NCBI GenBank assembly: GCA_947643415.1
Contig: CANRWA010000012.1
Span: forward strand, 17,209 to 81,208
DNA length: 64,000 nt
Direction of reading: 5' to 3'
From: an uncultured Clostridia bacterium
GTDB taxonomy: Bacteria > Bacillota > Clostridia > Lachnospirales > Lachnospiraceae
Position numbers and translations under genes: made by a program. Shown here piece after piece: positions 41,009 to 49,612 of the stretch. Within the stretch, counting starts at the first letter, position 1. Every line of letters starts with the position of its first letter. The notes under the pieces are model-generated. The model searched no databases, was not told the origin of the DNA, and saw nothing but the letters and a program-made list of their open reading frames with translations.

Positions 41009-41332
41009 TCACTTCTTTATCAAAATTTCTTTCCAATTTCTACGATTATATCCAACTCTTAAGATAATTACAGTATCCATTGTCTCCTCTATTACATAAA
41101 AAACATAATAGTTTTTATATGGCATACAATGAATTCCCTGAGTAGAAAGAACCCGATCATCAATTAAAGCAAATCTATTAGGCAATTTCCGCAAAGTTGA
41201 AATAGCACTACGCAAACCTGTCACAAAACGATATGCTGTTTCCGGCTCCAGTAATGTATACGATATATAATCACCAATATCTATAATATCATTTTTCGCT
41301 CTTCTGGTTAAAACTACATCATACTCCTTCAA
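41009..41332 (-). CDS. type II toxin, RelE/ParE family
   Basis: YDVVLTRRAKNDIIDIGDYISYTLLEPETAYRFVTGLRSAISTLRKLPNRF...YKNYYVFYVIEETMDTVIILRVGYNRRNW; TTG start inside the antitoxin gene. Confidence 0.85.
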   Translation of the reverse strand: MKEYDVVLTRRAKNDIIDIGDYISYTLLEPETAYRFVTGLRSAISTLRKLPNRFALIDDRVLSTQGIHCMPYKNYYVFYVIEETMDTVIILRVGYNRRNWKEILIKK

Positions 41333-41483
41333 CCTTGTACCTACTTTCTAATGCATCAAACGCTTCATCAAAGTCGTAAATAGCATTTTCCTGAACATCC
41401 TTCAACCCTTCGTTTACATAACTACGTATTTCCTGTCTCGCCTGTTCTTCTGGTGAATATAAAATTTTTACTGCGGCTTCCAT
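41319..41483 (-). CDS. antitoxin partner of the RelE/ParE toxin (54 aa, not in the ORF track)
   Basis: Own translation: MEAAVKILYSPEEQARQEIRSYVNEGLKDVQENAIYDFDEAFDALESRYKVEGV; overlaps the toxin start by 14 nt. Confidence 0.75.
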   Translation of the reverse strand: MEAAVKILYSPEEQARQEIRSYVNEGLKDVQENAIYDFDEAFDALESRYKVEGV

Positions 41484-41600
41484 AAGATGCACCTCCAATC
41501 TGTTCTATCATTAAATATAGTATAAGTGATTTTTCATATAATAACAAGCCTAACTTACACATCCATTTTTTTCAAGTCAAATGAGCCATGAAACTTATAT

Positions 41601-41750
41601 AAAATATTATCGTATTGAAGCCCTTCCCATCCTGCGTAATTCCTGTGTGAGTCTCTGTCCCCAATCCCCACAAACCACCGAAAACAAGGTTTTCTCCATT
41701 CCTCCAACCACTTACAGAATTGTAAAGTTGTGGGAGTTGGATATAGATTT
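41601..41750 (-). repeat. direct repeat R2 with TTACA-GAAT-TGTAA box, no gene downstream
   Basis: See R1 (40297-40446). Confidence 0.75.
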
Positions 41751-41769
41751 TGTTTCTTTTCAGAACTTG

Positions 41770-41985
41770 CTAAATCAGTAAATCCTTATATCCTTCAAGA
41801 GTTGTGATTACTTTTAAACCCTTCACTGTCTTTACATTGATAATATGCTTAAAATTCCACGAAATAATAACATCGCACCCTGCAAGTATTGTAGCAGCTA
41901 TATACTGGCAATCATCAAAACCTTTTTTCTTTAGCATGACAAAATCTATAAACTTTCCTAGAATTGGAGTTTCTCAAAGCCAATA
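41770..41985 (-). pseudogene. C-terminal fragment of a PIN-domain toxin-like protein
   Basis: Own translation: ETPILGKFIDFVMLKKKGFDDCQYIAATILAGCDVIISWNFKHIINVKTVKGLKVITTLEGYKDLLI. Confidence 0.65.
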
Positions 41986-42201
41986 TTGACATTATTCTTT
42001 TCCGCCATTTCATACACCGTCCTTTATCTGCCTTATTATTATCACAATTTATATCATCATAACAATCCTTACCATAATTATCCACAATAACTTTATTTTT
42101 TCAAAAGATCACCCACCAGTCCAAGACATCGCCTCTGTATCTGGAACCCTTTGTATTGTCAAATTAAATTGTAATTTACTCATTGCGGTTCTGCAAGGTA
42201 C

Positions 42202-42246
42202 CTCAACGGCGCCAATTTGAACCCGTTTCAAATTGGTGCCATTGAG
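42202..42246. repeat. palindromic repeat (CTCAACGGC family, full hairpin)
   Basis: CTCAACGGCGCCAATTTGAA-cccgt-TTCAAATTGGTGCCATTGAG, arms 18/20 complementary. Confidence 0.75.
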
Positions 42247-42366
42247 CTAGGTATGCCCTAACTAGAACACTTAGACAAGTGAATAATTTTCGTTGTACTA
42301 GCAACAGCCTGTTTCTTGGTTTTCTGAAACATCCATGCTATAATTCCTATAGGAGGTGAGAATTTT

Positions 42367-42813
42367 ATGGAAACAAAAAATATTATATTTGAGTTGCGAA
42401 CCAAAAACAAATTATCCCAAAATGATCTTGCTGAAAAACTTCATGTAACCCGGCAAGCCGTATCCCGGTGGGAAACTGGTGAAACTATGCCAAATACAGA
42501 AACTCTGAAACTGCTTTCAAAGCTGTTTGATGTTTCTATCAATACACTTCTTGGTTCTCCAAGGCAACTGATCTGCCAATGCTGTGGCATGCCACTGGAA
42601 GATTCTTCTATCAGCAGAGAAATGGATGGAACATTTAATGAAGAGTATTGTAAATGGTGCTATACGGATGGAAAATTCGTTTACTCAAGTTTGGAAGAAT
42701 TGACAGATTTTCTTGTAGAGCATATGTCAAATGAAGACTGGTCCCCCGTACAGGCGCGAGCCTATTTTGAAACCCAGCTTCCAAAACTTAATTACTGGAA
42801 ACAAGTAAAATGA
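42367..42813 (+). CDS. HTH (XRE/HTH_3) regulator with C-terminal zinc-ribbon domain
   Basis: LSQNDLAEKLHVTRQAVSRWETGETMPNTETL; CQCCGMPLEDSSISREMDGTFNEEYCKWCYTDGKF. Confidence 0.88.
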   Translation: METKNIIFELRTKNKLSQNDLAEKLHVTRQAVSRWETGETMPNTETLKLLSKLFDVSINTLLGSPRQLICQCCGMPLEDSSISREMDGTFNEEYCKWCYTDGKFVYSSLEELTDFLVEHMSNEDWSPVQARAYFETQLPKLNYWKQVK

Positions 42814-42890
42814 AAATGCACCTTCCAGTACAACGAATATTGTCTTAATGCAGGCGTCGAACTGCCTGAAGGTCTTTCGGATCATCTGCC

Positions 42891-43355
42891 TCACTCATCA
42901 TGCGCACGGTTATACACATCCTGTATCTCTTCCGGCAGATGATCTGGAAGCATTTCATTCAGGCGGTCCTCATTTCCATCCTTTACAGCCTGTTCATAAT
43001 ACCAGCATTTATAACGGATCATATCCAGCACTTTCTCCATCTTCCGTATCTCATTCTCCACAACTTCTTTCTGGTTCTGGAAAAATTCTTTTCTCTTGAT
43101 ATAAGTACTGCTGCCCTCCCGGCACCATTCCATAAACACTTTAATATCTTTAATCTCCACACCGGATTTTTTCAAACACTCAATAACCCGCAGTGCCTCA
43201 ATTTCTCTTTCGCCAAACCTCCGTATCCCAGAGACACGTTCCATTTCCGGAAACAAGCCTTCTTTGTCATAATAACGGAGAGTTGATACCGGCAGGTGGA
43301 ACATTTCTGATATCTGTCCTATTGTATACATAAAATATTTATCCCTTCTTCCCAA
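42891..43355 (-). CDS. MerR-family transcriptional regulator
   Basis: YTIGQISEMFHLPVSTLRYYDKEGLFPEMERVSGIRRFGEREIEALRVIECLKKSGVEIKDI. Confidence 0.93.
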   Translation of the reverse strand: MGRRDKYFMYTIGQISEMFHLPVSTLRYYDKEGLFPEMERVSGIRRFGEREIEALRVIECLKKSGVEIKDIKVFMEWCREGSSTYIKRKEFFQNQKEVVENEIRKMEKVLDMIRYKCWYYEQAVKDGNEDRLNEMLPDHLPEEIQDVYNRAHDE

Positions 43356-43362
43356 AAATCAC

Positions 43363-43393
43363 TTGACCTAAAGTCAGGTTTAGGTATTAAAAT
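43363..43393 (+). promoter_or_regulatory. MerR-type promoter/operator of the hydrolase gene
   Basis: TTGACC-N19-TAAAAT with palindrome ACCTAAA-GTCAGG-TTTAGGT in the spacer. Confidence 0.7.
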
Positions 43394-43445
43394 AATGCTA
43401 TCACAGGCTGGCAATAATGTCAACTGACCTTAAGGAGGTTTTAAA

Positions 43446-44420
43446 ATGGAAGAAAAGTTAGATCTGACAACAGAATGGGACAAAACTTTCCCAAAAAGTG
43501 ACAAGGTAAATCATCGCAAGATCACGTTTCATAACCGCTATGGGATCACCCTGGCTGGCGACTTATACGAGCCGAAAAACATAGAAGAAAAACAGCCTGC
43601 CCTGGCAGTATGTGGTCCTTTTGGGGCAGTCAAAGAACAGGCGGCAGGACTTTACGCACAGACAATGGCAGAAAGAGGATTTATCACTATCGCCTTTGAT
43701 CCCTCTTTTACTGGTGAGAGCGGAGGAAGCCCGCGATATGTCGCCTCTCCCGATATCAACACCGAAGACTTTTCCGCAGCAGTGGATTTTCTCTCTGTAC
43801 AGGATACTGTTGATCCTGAGAAGATCGGCATCATCGGCATATGCGGCTGGGGCGGCATGGCACTGAACGCAGCCGCCATGGATACAAGGATCAAGGCGAC
43901 AGTTGCCTCCACCATGTATGATATGACACGGGTAAATGCCAAAGGATACTTTGACGCCGAAGACAGCGAAGAAGCCCGCTATGAACTGCGAAGACAGCTA
44001 AATGCACAGCGGATCACGGACTACAGAAATGGCAGTTATGCAAGAGGCGGCGGTGTTGTGGATCCTCTGCCAGAAGATGCTCCCTTCTTTGTAAAAGACT
44101 ACTATGATTATTACAAAACAGACCGCGGCTACCACAATCGTTCCCTGAATTCCAATGATGGCTGGAATATTACTTCTTCTCTCTCTTTTATCAATATGCC
44201 GATCCTGCAGTACGCTTCCGAGATCCGCAATGCCGTTCTGTTGATCCATGGAGAGAAAGCACATTCCTGCTATTTCAGTAAAGATGCCTATGAAAAACTG
44301 ACGGGGGATAACAAGGAGTTGCTTATCATCCCAGGTGCAGTCCATACAGACCTGTATGATCAGGCTGATATGATCCCTTTTGATAAAATGACAGCCTTTT
44401 TCCATACATATCTGAACTGA
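43446..44420 (+). CDS. alpha/beta hydrolase (dienelactone hydrolase-like)
   Basis: ITLAGDLYEP...GFITIAFDPSFTGESGG...IGIIGICGWGGMALNAA...VLLIHGEKAHSCYFS. Confidence 0.88.
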   Translation: MEEKLDLTTEWDKTFPKSDKVNHRKITFHNRYGITLAGDLYEPKNIEEKQPALAVCGPFGAVKEQAAGLYAQTMAERGFITIAFDPSFTGESGGSPRYVASPDINTEDFSAAVDFLSVQDTVDPEKIGIIGICGWGGMALNAAAMDTRIKATVASTMYDMTRVNAKGYFDAEDSEEARYELRRQLNAQRITDYRNGSYARGGGVVDPLPEDAPFFVKDYYDYYKTDRGYHNRSLNSNDGWNITSSLSFINMPILQYASEIRNAVLLIHGEKAHSCYFSKDAYEKLTGDNKELLIIPGAVHTDLYDQADMIPFDKMTAFFHTYLN

Positions 44421-44422
44421 CA

Positions 44423-44464
44423 TAAAGAACCCACACAGGCACACCTCTCCTGTGTGGGTTTCTT
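44423..44464. terminator. bidirectional terminator between convergent genes
   Basis: AAAGAACCCACACAGG...CCTGTGTGGGTTTCTTT filling the 44-bp gap. Confidence 0.85.
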
Positions 44465-47131
44465 TCAAAAGTTCTCTTCTTTTAATGTCTCAATCACATT
44501 ATCTTTGCGGACCTTGGAGGTGGAATAAAGCATGGTGGCAAACACCACCAAAAATACACTGCCCACTGCGATCACGATACTATACCATGGCACATAGAAA
44601 TTACTCAGGAGCAGGGAATTTGTAGTATACCAGATAAGCCCTGTCACACCGATTGCCACTGGCAGCCCATATGCCAGGCCTTTTATGCCATAGAGCAGAC
44701 ATTCGAAATTCGCCATTTTATGAAAGCTCTTTTGTGTCATTCCCACAGAACGCAGCATAGCAAACTCTCTCTTCCTCAAAAATACATTTGTTGATATTGT
44801 GTTAAATACATTTGCCACGGCGATCAATGAGATCAGCAGGATAAATCCATAGGAAAAAATATTCAGCACAGTTATCAGGGCACGGTTTGACCTGACACTT
44901 GCCGCGATATTGTACAGATCACCGGAATCCCCATTATCATCCATAATGTCCTGCATCTCATCATAAGTTTTTTCCGAAGCATTAGAATGAAATGTCATCA
45001 CATATTCGGGAGTGATCTCTTTCCGAACCTCCTCCGGCCAGATAACACCCATTGCACTCTTTGGATACATGAGAAGAAACCCATATTGGCTCTCGAAATC
45101 AAGGCCGGCCGGCAGATCCTCCTGTACCTCACCTATCGTGATTTTCTGTTTCCCTATAAGCTGGATATCCTCCAGATCTCCCCCATCTGGCCACAGTTCG
45201 TATGCTAACTGGATCTCTCCCGGATTCTCCTCAAACACACGGCTGATGGCATAGCGTTCTTTCTCTGTGTCCCATACGATCGTCTTGTCATAAGCAACGG
45301 CAGCCGGGTTTTCTGCATTCATAAAGCGGTTCGTATCCAGATGATTTGCTTTCAGATATTCTTCATAGACAGAATCCTCAATAAAAATGAGCACACCATT
45401 GCTGATTGAAATTTCCTTTTCCAATTCCTTTTCATCTGCCGGTTTGCTATATCCCACATCGTTCCGGTAAATATTAGCAGATAAATATTTACCGGCAAGG
45501 GTAATATGCGGATTCCATAACACATAATGATGTTCCGCCTGTGTTACACCGCTGCTCTGCTCCATTTTCTTATATAACTGCTCAAACTCCCCGGTATCTA
45601 CCGTCTTTTCCAGTTCCTTATCATCTGAATTTTTATAACGCAGGTCACAATTATATGTCTGGATCAGTTCACTCATACTGGAAGACAGATAATCGCTGAA
45701 ACTGCTTGCGGATATGAAAAGTACTACACTGATAAACAGGGAAAATACGGTTGCCCTGTATTTCCTCTTGTTCCGTTTATAGTTTTTGGATGCAAGCACT
45801 CCCTCCAGGCCAAATAATCTTGATGTCAGACGGGAAGTTTTGAGCCCGCCAGCTTTCATCACAATATCTGTTGTCTGCCGGACTGCCTCAATGGCATTTA
45901 TCTTCAGGGCCTTTCTCGCCGGAAGCCAGGCTGAGATCAGCACAGTGGCAAATCCCACCACCGCCGACAGCACAACCGCCCACAAAGCTGCCGACATATG
46001 AATACTCAAATCACCTGAATTTACAAATTGGGAGAAAGTATCCCTCAGACAATAAAATGTCACTGCCATGCCGCCGATTCCTGCCAGTACCCCCAGAGGG
46101 ATCCCAATGCCGCTGAGCACCAGAGCCTCAAAGAGAACGCTCTTCTTCAACTGCTTCCTGGTGGCACCTACAGAAGACAACAGGCCATACTGCTTCTTTC
46201 TCTCATTCAGGGAAATGGCAAAAGAATTGTAGATCAATGAGATAGAGCCAAACATAATGATCCCAATCAGTATTAGCATAAATCCTACCATCATCTGTGT
46301 TGCATTTTCGCTAAGAGTACTTCCCTGCATTTTCAGATAAAAAGAGTTTATACTTATATTCTCTTCCCCATACTTTTCACCCAGCTCTTTGGCAACTCCC
46401 TCTGCCATATCCGTGTCTTTCAGCGTCATATATGCCATTCTTCGTCCACCTATGGCAGCATTATCGTCCAGCCTGGTAAGAGCCGTATATCCCGGTGCGC
46501 CGGAAAAGGGAGCCCAATAGCCAAACTGTGCACTTTCATAAATACCTACAACCTGAAAAGTCTGTCTTCCACTGCTGACAAATGTCTCCCTGTCCTCACC
46601 CGGCGTGACCGGATAGTCCTGCCAGATCACCTCATTGCTCTCATTTTCTTTTCGCAGCCCTGTCTCCAGTGTAACCTTCTCTCCCACTTTATAATCGAGC
46701 CCTGACCGCTCTGCCATATCCGCCGGAAGGATCAGCTCCTTTGAATTTTCTGGCAGCCCCCCCTCTTTCAGGCGAACGGTCAATAACTTCTCAAAATCTC
46801 CCGAAACCCCTCCAATGAACAAATATGGAATCCGTTCCCTCTTGACTTTCTCCAGCTTTGCATAAGTGATATCCGCATAAACGGCATTCTCATCCACTTC
46901 CTCCTTCTCCAGTGCCTCTTTGACCGGTTCCTCCTGATCCGCTGTCAGATTCACATGCCAGCAGCCATCATTCTGAACTGTCGCCTCCAACATAAAATTC
47001 TGAATGCTGCTGACCGTCGTTGTCACCGCAGTGATCATTGCCACAGACAAAATAATGCCAATAACCGTCACAACCGTCCTTGTCCTGTTCTGCCGTAACG
47101 ATTTCAGCGTATAATTTCTAAATATGTTCAT
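44465..47131 (-). CDS. FtsX-like ABC transporter permease (888 aa), paralog of 31005..33701, no adjacent ATPase
   Basis: Colinear, highly similar sequence (TLKSLRQNRTRTVVTVIGIILSVAMITAVTTTVSSIQNFMLEATVQNDGCWHV...). Confidence 0.92.
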   Translation of the reverse strand: MNIFRNYTLKSLRQNRTRTVVTVIGIILSVAMITAVTTTVSSIQNFMLEATVQNDGCWHVNLTADQEEPVKEALEKEEVDENAVYADITYAKLEKVKRERIPYLFIGGVSGDFEKLLTVRLKEGGLPENSKELILPADMAERSGLDYKVGEKVTLETGLRKENESNEVIWQDYPVTPGEDRETFVSSGRQTFQVVGIYESAQFGYWAPFSGAPGYTALTRLDDNAAIGGRRMAYMTLKDTDMAEGVAKELGEKYGEENISINSFYLKMQGSTLSENATQMMVGFMLILIGIIMFGSISLIYNSFAISLNERKKQYGLLSSVGATRKQLKKSVLFEALVLSGIGIPLGVLAGIGGMAVTFYCLRDTFSQFVNSGDLSIHMSAALWAVVLSAVVGFATVLISAWLPARKALKINAIEAVRQTTDIVMKAGGLKTSRLTSRLFGLEGVLASKNYKRNKRKYRATVFSLFISVVLFISASSFSDYLSSSMSELIQTYNCDLRYKNSDDKELEKTVDTGEFEQLYKKMEQSSGVTQAEHHYVLWNPHITLAGKYLSANIYRNDVGYSKPADEKELEKEISISNGVLIFIEDSVYEEYLKANHLDTNRFMNAENPAAVAYDKTIVWDTEKERYAISRVFEENPGEIQLAYELWPDGGDLEDIQLIGKQKITIGEVQEDLPAGLDFESQYGFLLMYPKSAMGVIWPEEVRKEITPEYVMTFHSNASEKTYDEMQDIMDDNGDSGDLYNIAASVRSNRALITVLNIFSYGFILLISLIAVANVFNTISTNVFLRKREFAMLRSVGMTQKSFHKMANFECLLYGIKGLAYGLPVAIGVTGLIWYTTNSLLLSNFYVPWYSIVIAVGSVFLVVFATMLYSTSKVRKDNVIETLKEENF

Positions 47132-47193
47132 TACGTCCTCCTTCCGCCTATTATAGATATTACCTGCATTACAATAATATCATAACATGAATA

Positions 47194-47232
47194 AGTGACG
47201 CCAGAATGACTCTAATGTGACAGTTTTGTAAC
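47194..47232 (-). promoter_or_regulatory. regulatory region of the orphan permease with BceR-like box (R4)
   Basis: AGTGACGCCAGAATGACTCTAATGTGACAGTTTTGTAAC; box TGACA-GTTT-TGTAA at 47218-47231. Confidence 0.65.
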
Positions 47233-47301
47233 TATTTGAAAAAAGAAACAATTTATGGTATAAATGTACTTGACCGAACAGCCAGAGAGGAGGGGGCGAA
47301 C

Positions 47302-48621
47302 ATGGATACCACCCGGTTTATATCAATTTTACCTCGATTTCTAATCTTAATCCCAGCGGCATTATCCTGCTATTTTGCTGTGCATAACCAGATGAAATAT
47401 ACACCACTTAAGACTGCCGCCCTGTGTCTGACGGTGCTGTTCCCCTACTCATTTCTGGGGGCATGGTCCGCCGCACTCTTACATCTTGATGTAAATATCA
47501 TCCTCCTGCCATCCCTTGTGCCTTTCTTTTTCTTATACCGCCAGACTGTCCTGACTGATCTGCCGAGATGCCTCGCCATCTACATTGGTGTCTGTGCTGT
47601 ACAGAGCTTCCCCGCACAGTTCGCCTATGCCTATGATGCCTTCCTGCACCCGGCATCCGGAGCTGCCGGCTTTTCTGTAGAAGCTGCTTTTTTCCAGCTC
47701 GGACTCTCCTGCCTGGTCGTAGCGGCTTTCGCCTATCCTTCCATCCACTGGTTTGCACCGACAGTAGAATGTCTGAATTTCCCGACAATATGGTATTCTA
47801 CGGTCTTTCTGTCATCCATCTTTCTTATCTTCAATATACTGGCTATCCCGCTGTCCTACAGCACTCTGCATACCGGGCGGTTATTTTACCTCTTCCCCCT
47901 TTGGGAATGCTGTGCGCTAATCCTTCTTGTGATATTCTATGTCCTTTTCTATCAGGGTGCCATAATTATATTAAAACACGCTGAACTCAAGGAGCGCTCC
48001 CAACTTCTTGAGATGCAGTCCCATCAATACCAGACACTTAAGGAACACATGCGTCAGACAGCAAGGCTGCGCCATGACTTCCGGCATTCCGTGCGGCTGT
48101 TATCCTCCCTGGCCCAAAAACAGGATATCCAAAGCATACAAAAGCATCTGGCCGAATATGAGACCAGTCTTGCCGAAAACGAGTCCCCGGATTTCTGCGC
48201 CAATACCGCACTAAATGCCCTGTTTGGCTATTACTATGGAATTGCTGTATCTGCAGGGATCCACACCGTCTGGCAAATCCAGCTGCCAGAGCATCTCGCT
48301 GCCGCCGAATCTGACCTGGCATCCCTTTTCGGGAACCTGATCGAGAATGCCATTGACGGATGTCTGACCATGCCAGAAGGGAAACGGTATTTCTGCCTTT
48401 CTATAGAGCTTCGGCACGAAAACCAGTTATATGTCGTCTCCACCAACAGCTTTAACGGAACGTGCCGAAAAGAGAAAGACGGCTACCACTCAACAAAACA
48501 TAATGGAAAAGGAATCGGGCTTGCCTCCATCACTGCAGTCGCAGAAAAGTACGGTGGAGCGGCACATATCTCCCATAATGACAGTGAATTTTTCACGGAC
48601 ATTTTCCTTAGCTTAGCCTGA
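47302..48621 (+). CDS. GHKL-domain sensor histidine kinase
   Basis: ARLRHDFRHSVRLLSSLAQKQ...DLASLFGNLIENAIDGC...HNGKGIGLASITAVAEKYGG; RBS GGAGGGGGCGAAC ATG. Confidence 0.85.
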   Translation: MDTTRFISILPRFLILIPAALSCYFAVHNQMKYTPLKTAALCLTVLFPYSFLGAWSAALLHLDVNIILLPSLVPFFFLYRQTVLTDLPRCLAIYIGVCAVQSFPAQFAYAYDAFLHPASGAAGFSVEAAFFQLGLSCLVVAAFAYPSIHWFAPTVECLNFPTIWYSTVFLSSIFLIFNILAIPLSYSTLHTGRLFYLFPLWECCALILLVIFYVLFYQGAIIILKHAELKERSQLLEMQSHQYQTLKEHMRQTARLRHDFRHSVRLLSSLAQKQDIQSIQKHLAEYETSLAENESPDFCANTALNALFGYYYGIAVSAGIHTVWQIQLPEHLAAAESDLASLFGNLIENAIDGCLTMPEGKRYFCLSIELRHENQLYVVSTNSFNGTCRKEKDGYHSTKHNGKGIGLASITAVAEKYGGAAHISHNDSEFFTDIFLSLA

Positions 48622-48660
48622 CATTGTCAGGCTAACAGAGTCAGTTTGGGTAAATCCCAT

Positions 48661-49437
48661 TTACATTAGATTATTCTGGTTTATAAATCCTCTCTGCTTC
48701 TTGCGGATTCTGCTGAATACGTAATTCCGCCAGATCTGTTCAATCTTTTTCGCATTCCGGACATTTACCGGAAAACTAATATCCCCTGACAAATGACAGG
48801 TCCCCTTATCAAAATTTTCAATATACTCCATATTGACCAGAATGCCCCGCAAGAGCTGCAGGAAACGGTTATCCCCGCCGAACTTTTCCTTTATGGAAGA
48901 AAATGTCATCCGTGTCTTATAAATATTTCCGGTTTTGTCCATAATCCCAAGGTAATTTGCCTCTGCACGGACGAATACGATATCTGAATAGGGAATACTG
49001 TAATCTCTGCGGCCACTGGTAAAGATAAGCTTCGGGGAATTCGATACCGCAGTACGGCATTTTAAGATATCATCCATCACGGCAAAAAGCCGTTCTTTGT
49101 CCGCGGGCTTTCTGATATAGTCGTAGGCATGATACCGAAATGCATCCGGCATATGCTCTTCGCTGGTAGTGAGAAAGATAATCAGTGTATCACTGTCAAC
49201 GGCACGGATCTGTTCCACAGCATCCATGCCTGTCAATCCTTCCATAAAGATATCCATAAAGATAGCAGTAAACCCAAAAGGCTGATAACTGGCAAGAAAC
49301 TCCTCTGCACTATGAAAAAAGTGTATGGTGAGTTCAAGCTGGTTTATGGCGGCATAATCATTTAATACGTTATTGAGGTTATCAAGCTCCGCCTGTATAT
49401 CATCTACAATGGCAATATTCAGATGGGACATATCCAT
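48661..49437 (-). CDS. LytTR-family response regulator
   Basis: NIAIVDDIQAELDNL...AIFMDIFMEGLTGMDAVEQIR...IVFVRAEANYLGIMDKTGN...RGILVNMEYIENF. Confidence 0.9.
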   Translation of the reverse strand: MDMSHLNIAIVDDIQAELDNLNNVLNDYAAINQLELTIHFFHSAEEFLASYQPFGFTAIFMDIFMEGLTGMDAVEQIRAVDSDTLIIFLTTSEEHMPDAFRYHAYDYIRKPADKERLFAVMDDILKCRTAVSNSPKLIFTSGRRDYSIPYSDIVFVRAEANYLGIMDKTGNIYKTRMTFSSIKEKFGGDNRFLQLLRGILVNMEYIENFDKGTCHLSGDISFPVNVRNAKKIEQIWRNYVFSRIRKKQRGFINQNNLM

Positions 49438-49506
49438 GGCAACTATCCTCCTTCATGAAATCTGATACAAGTATAACATAACCCGAAACGGATCCCCATT
49501 AAAAAA

Positions 49507-49541
49507 ATTGCGGTTTATCCCACCTCATTGCGGTTTATCCC
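49507..49541. promoter_or_regulatory. perfect 15-bp direct repeat, candidate LytTR operator
   Basis: ATTGCGGTTTATCCC at 49507-49521 and 49527-49541. Confidence 0.65.
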
Positions 49542-49612
49542 TCTTTTATTGAATTATCCGTAAAATGAATCTACAATTGTGAAATATTATACAATTTAAG
49601 GAGATTCATGAT

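Noticed and set aside
40297-41750. R1/R2 repeats as a CRISPR-like array
   Set aside because: Only two long, diverged copies about 1.3 kb apart with coding DNA between them; no regular short repeat/spacer structure anywhere in the window
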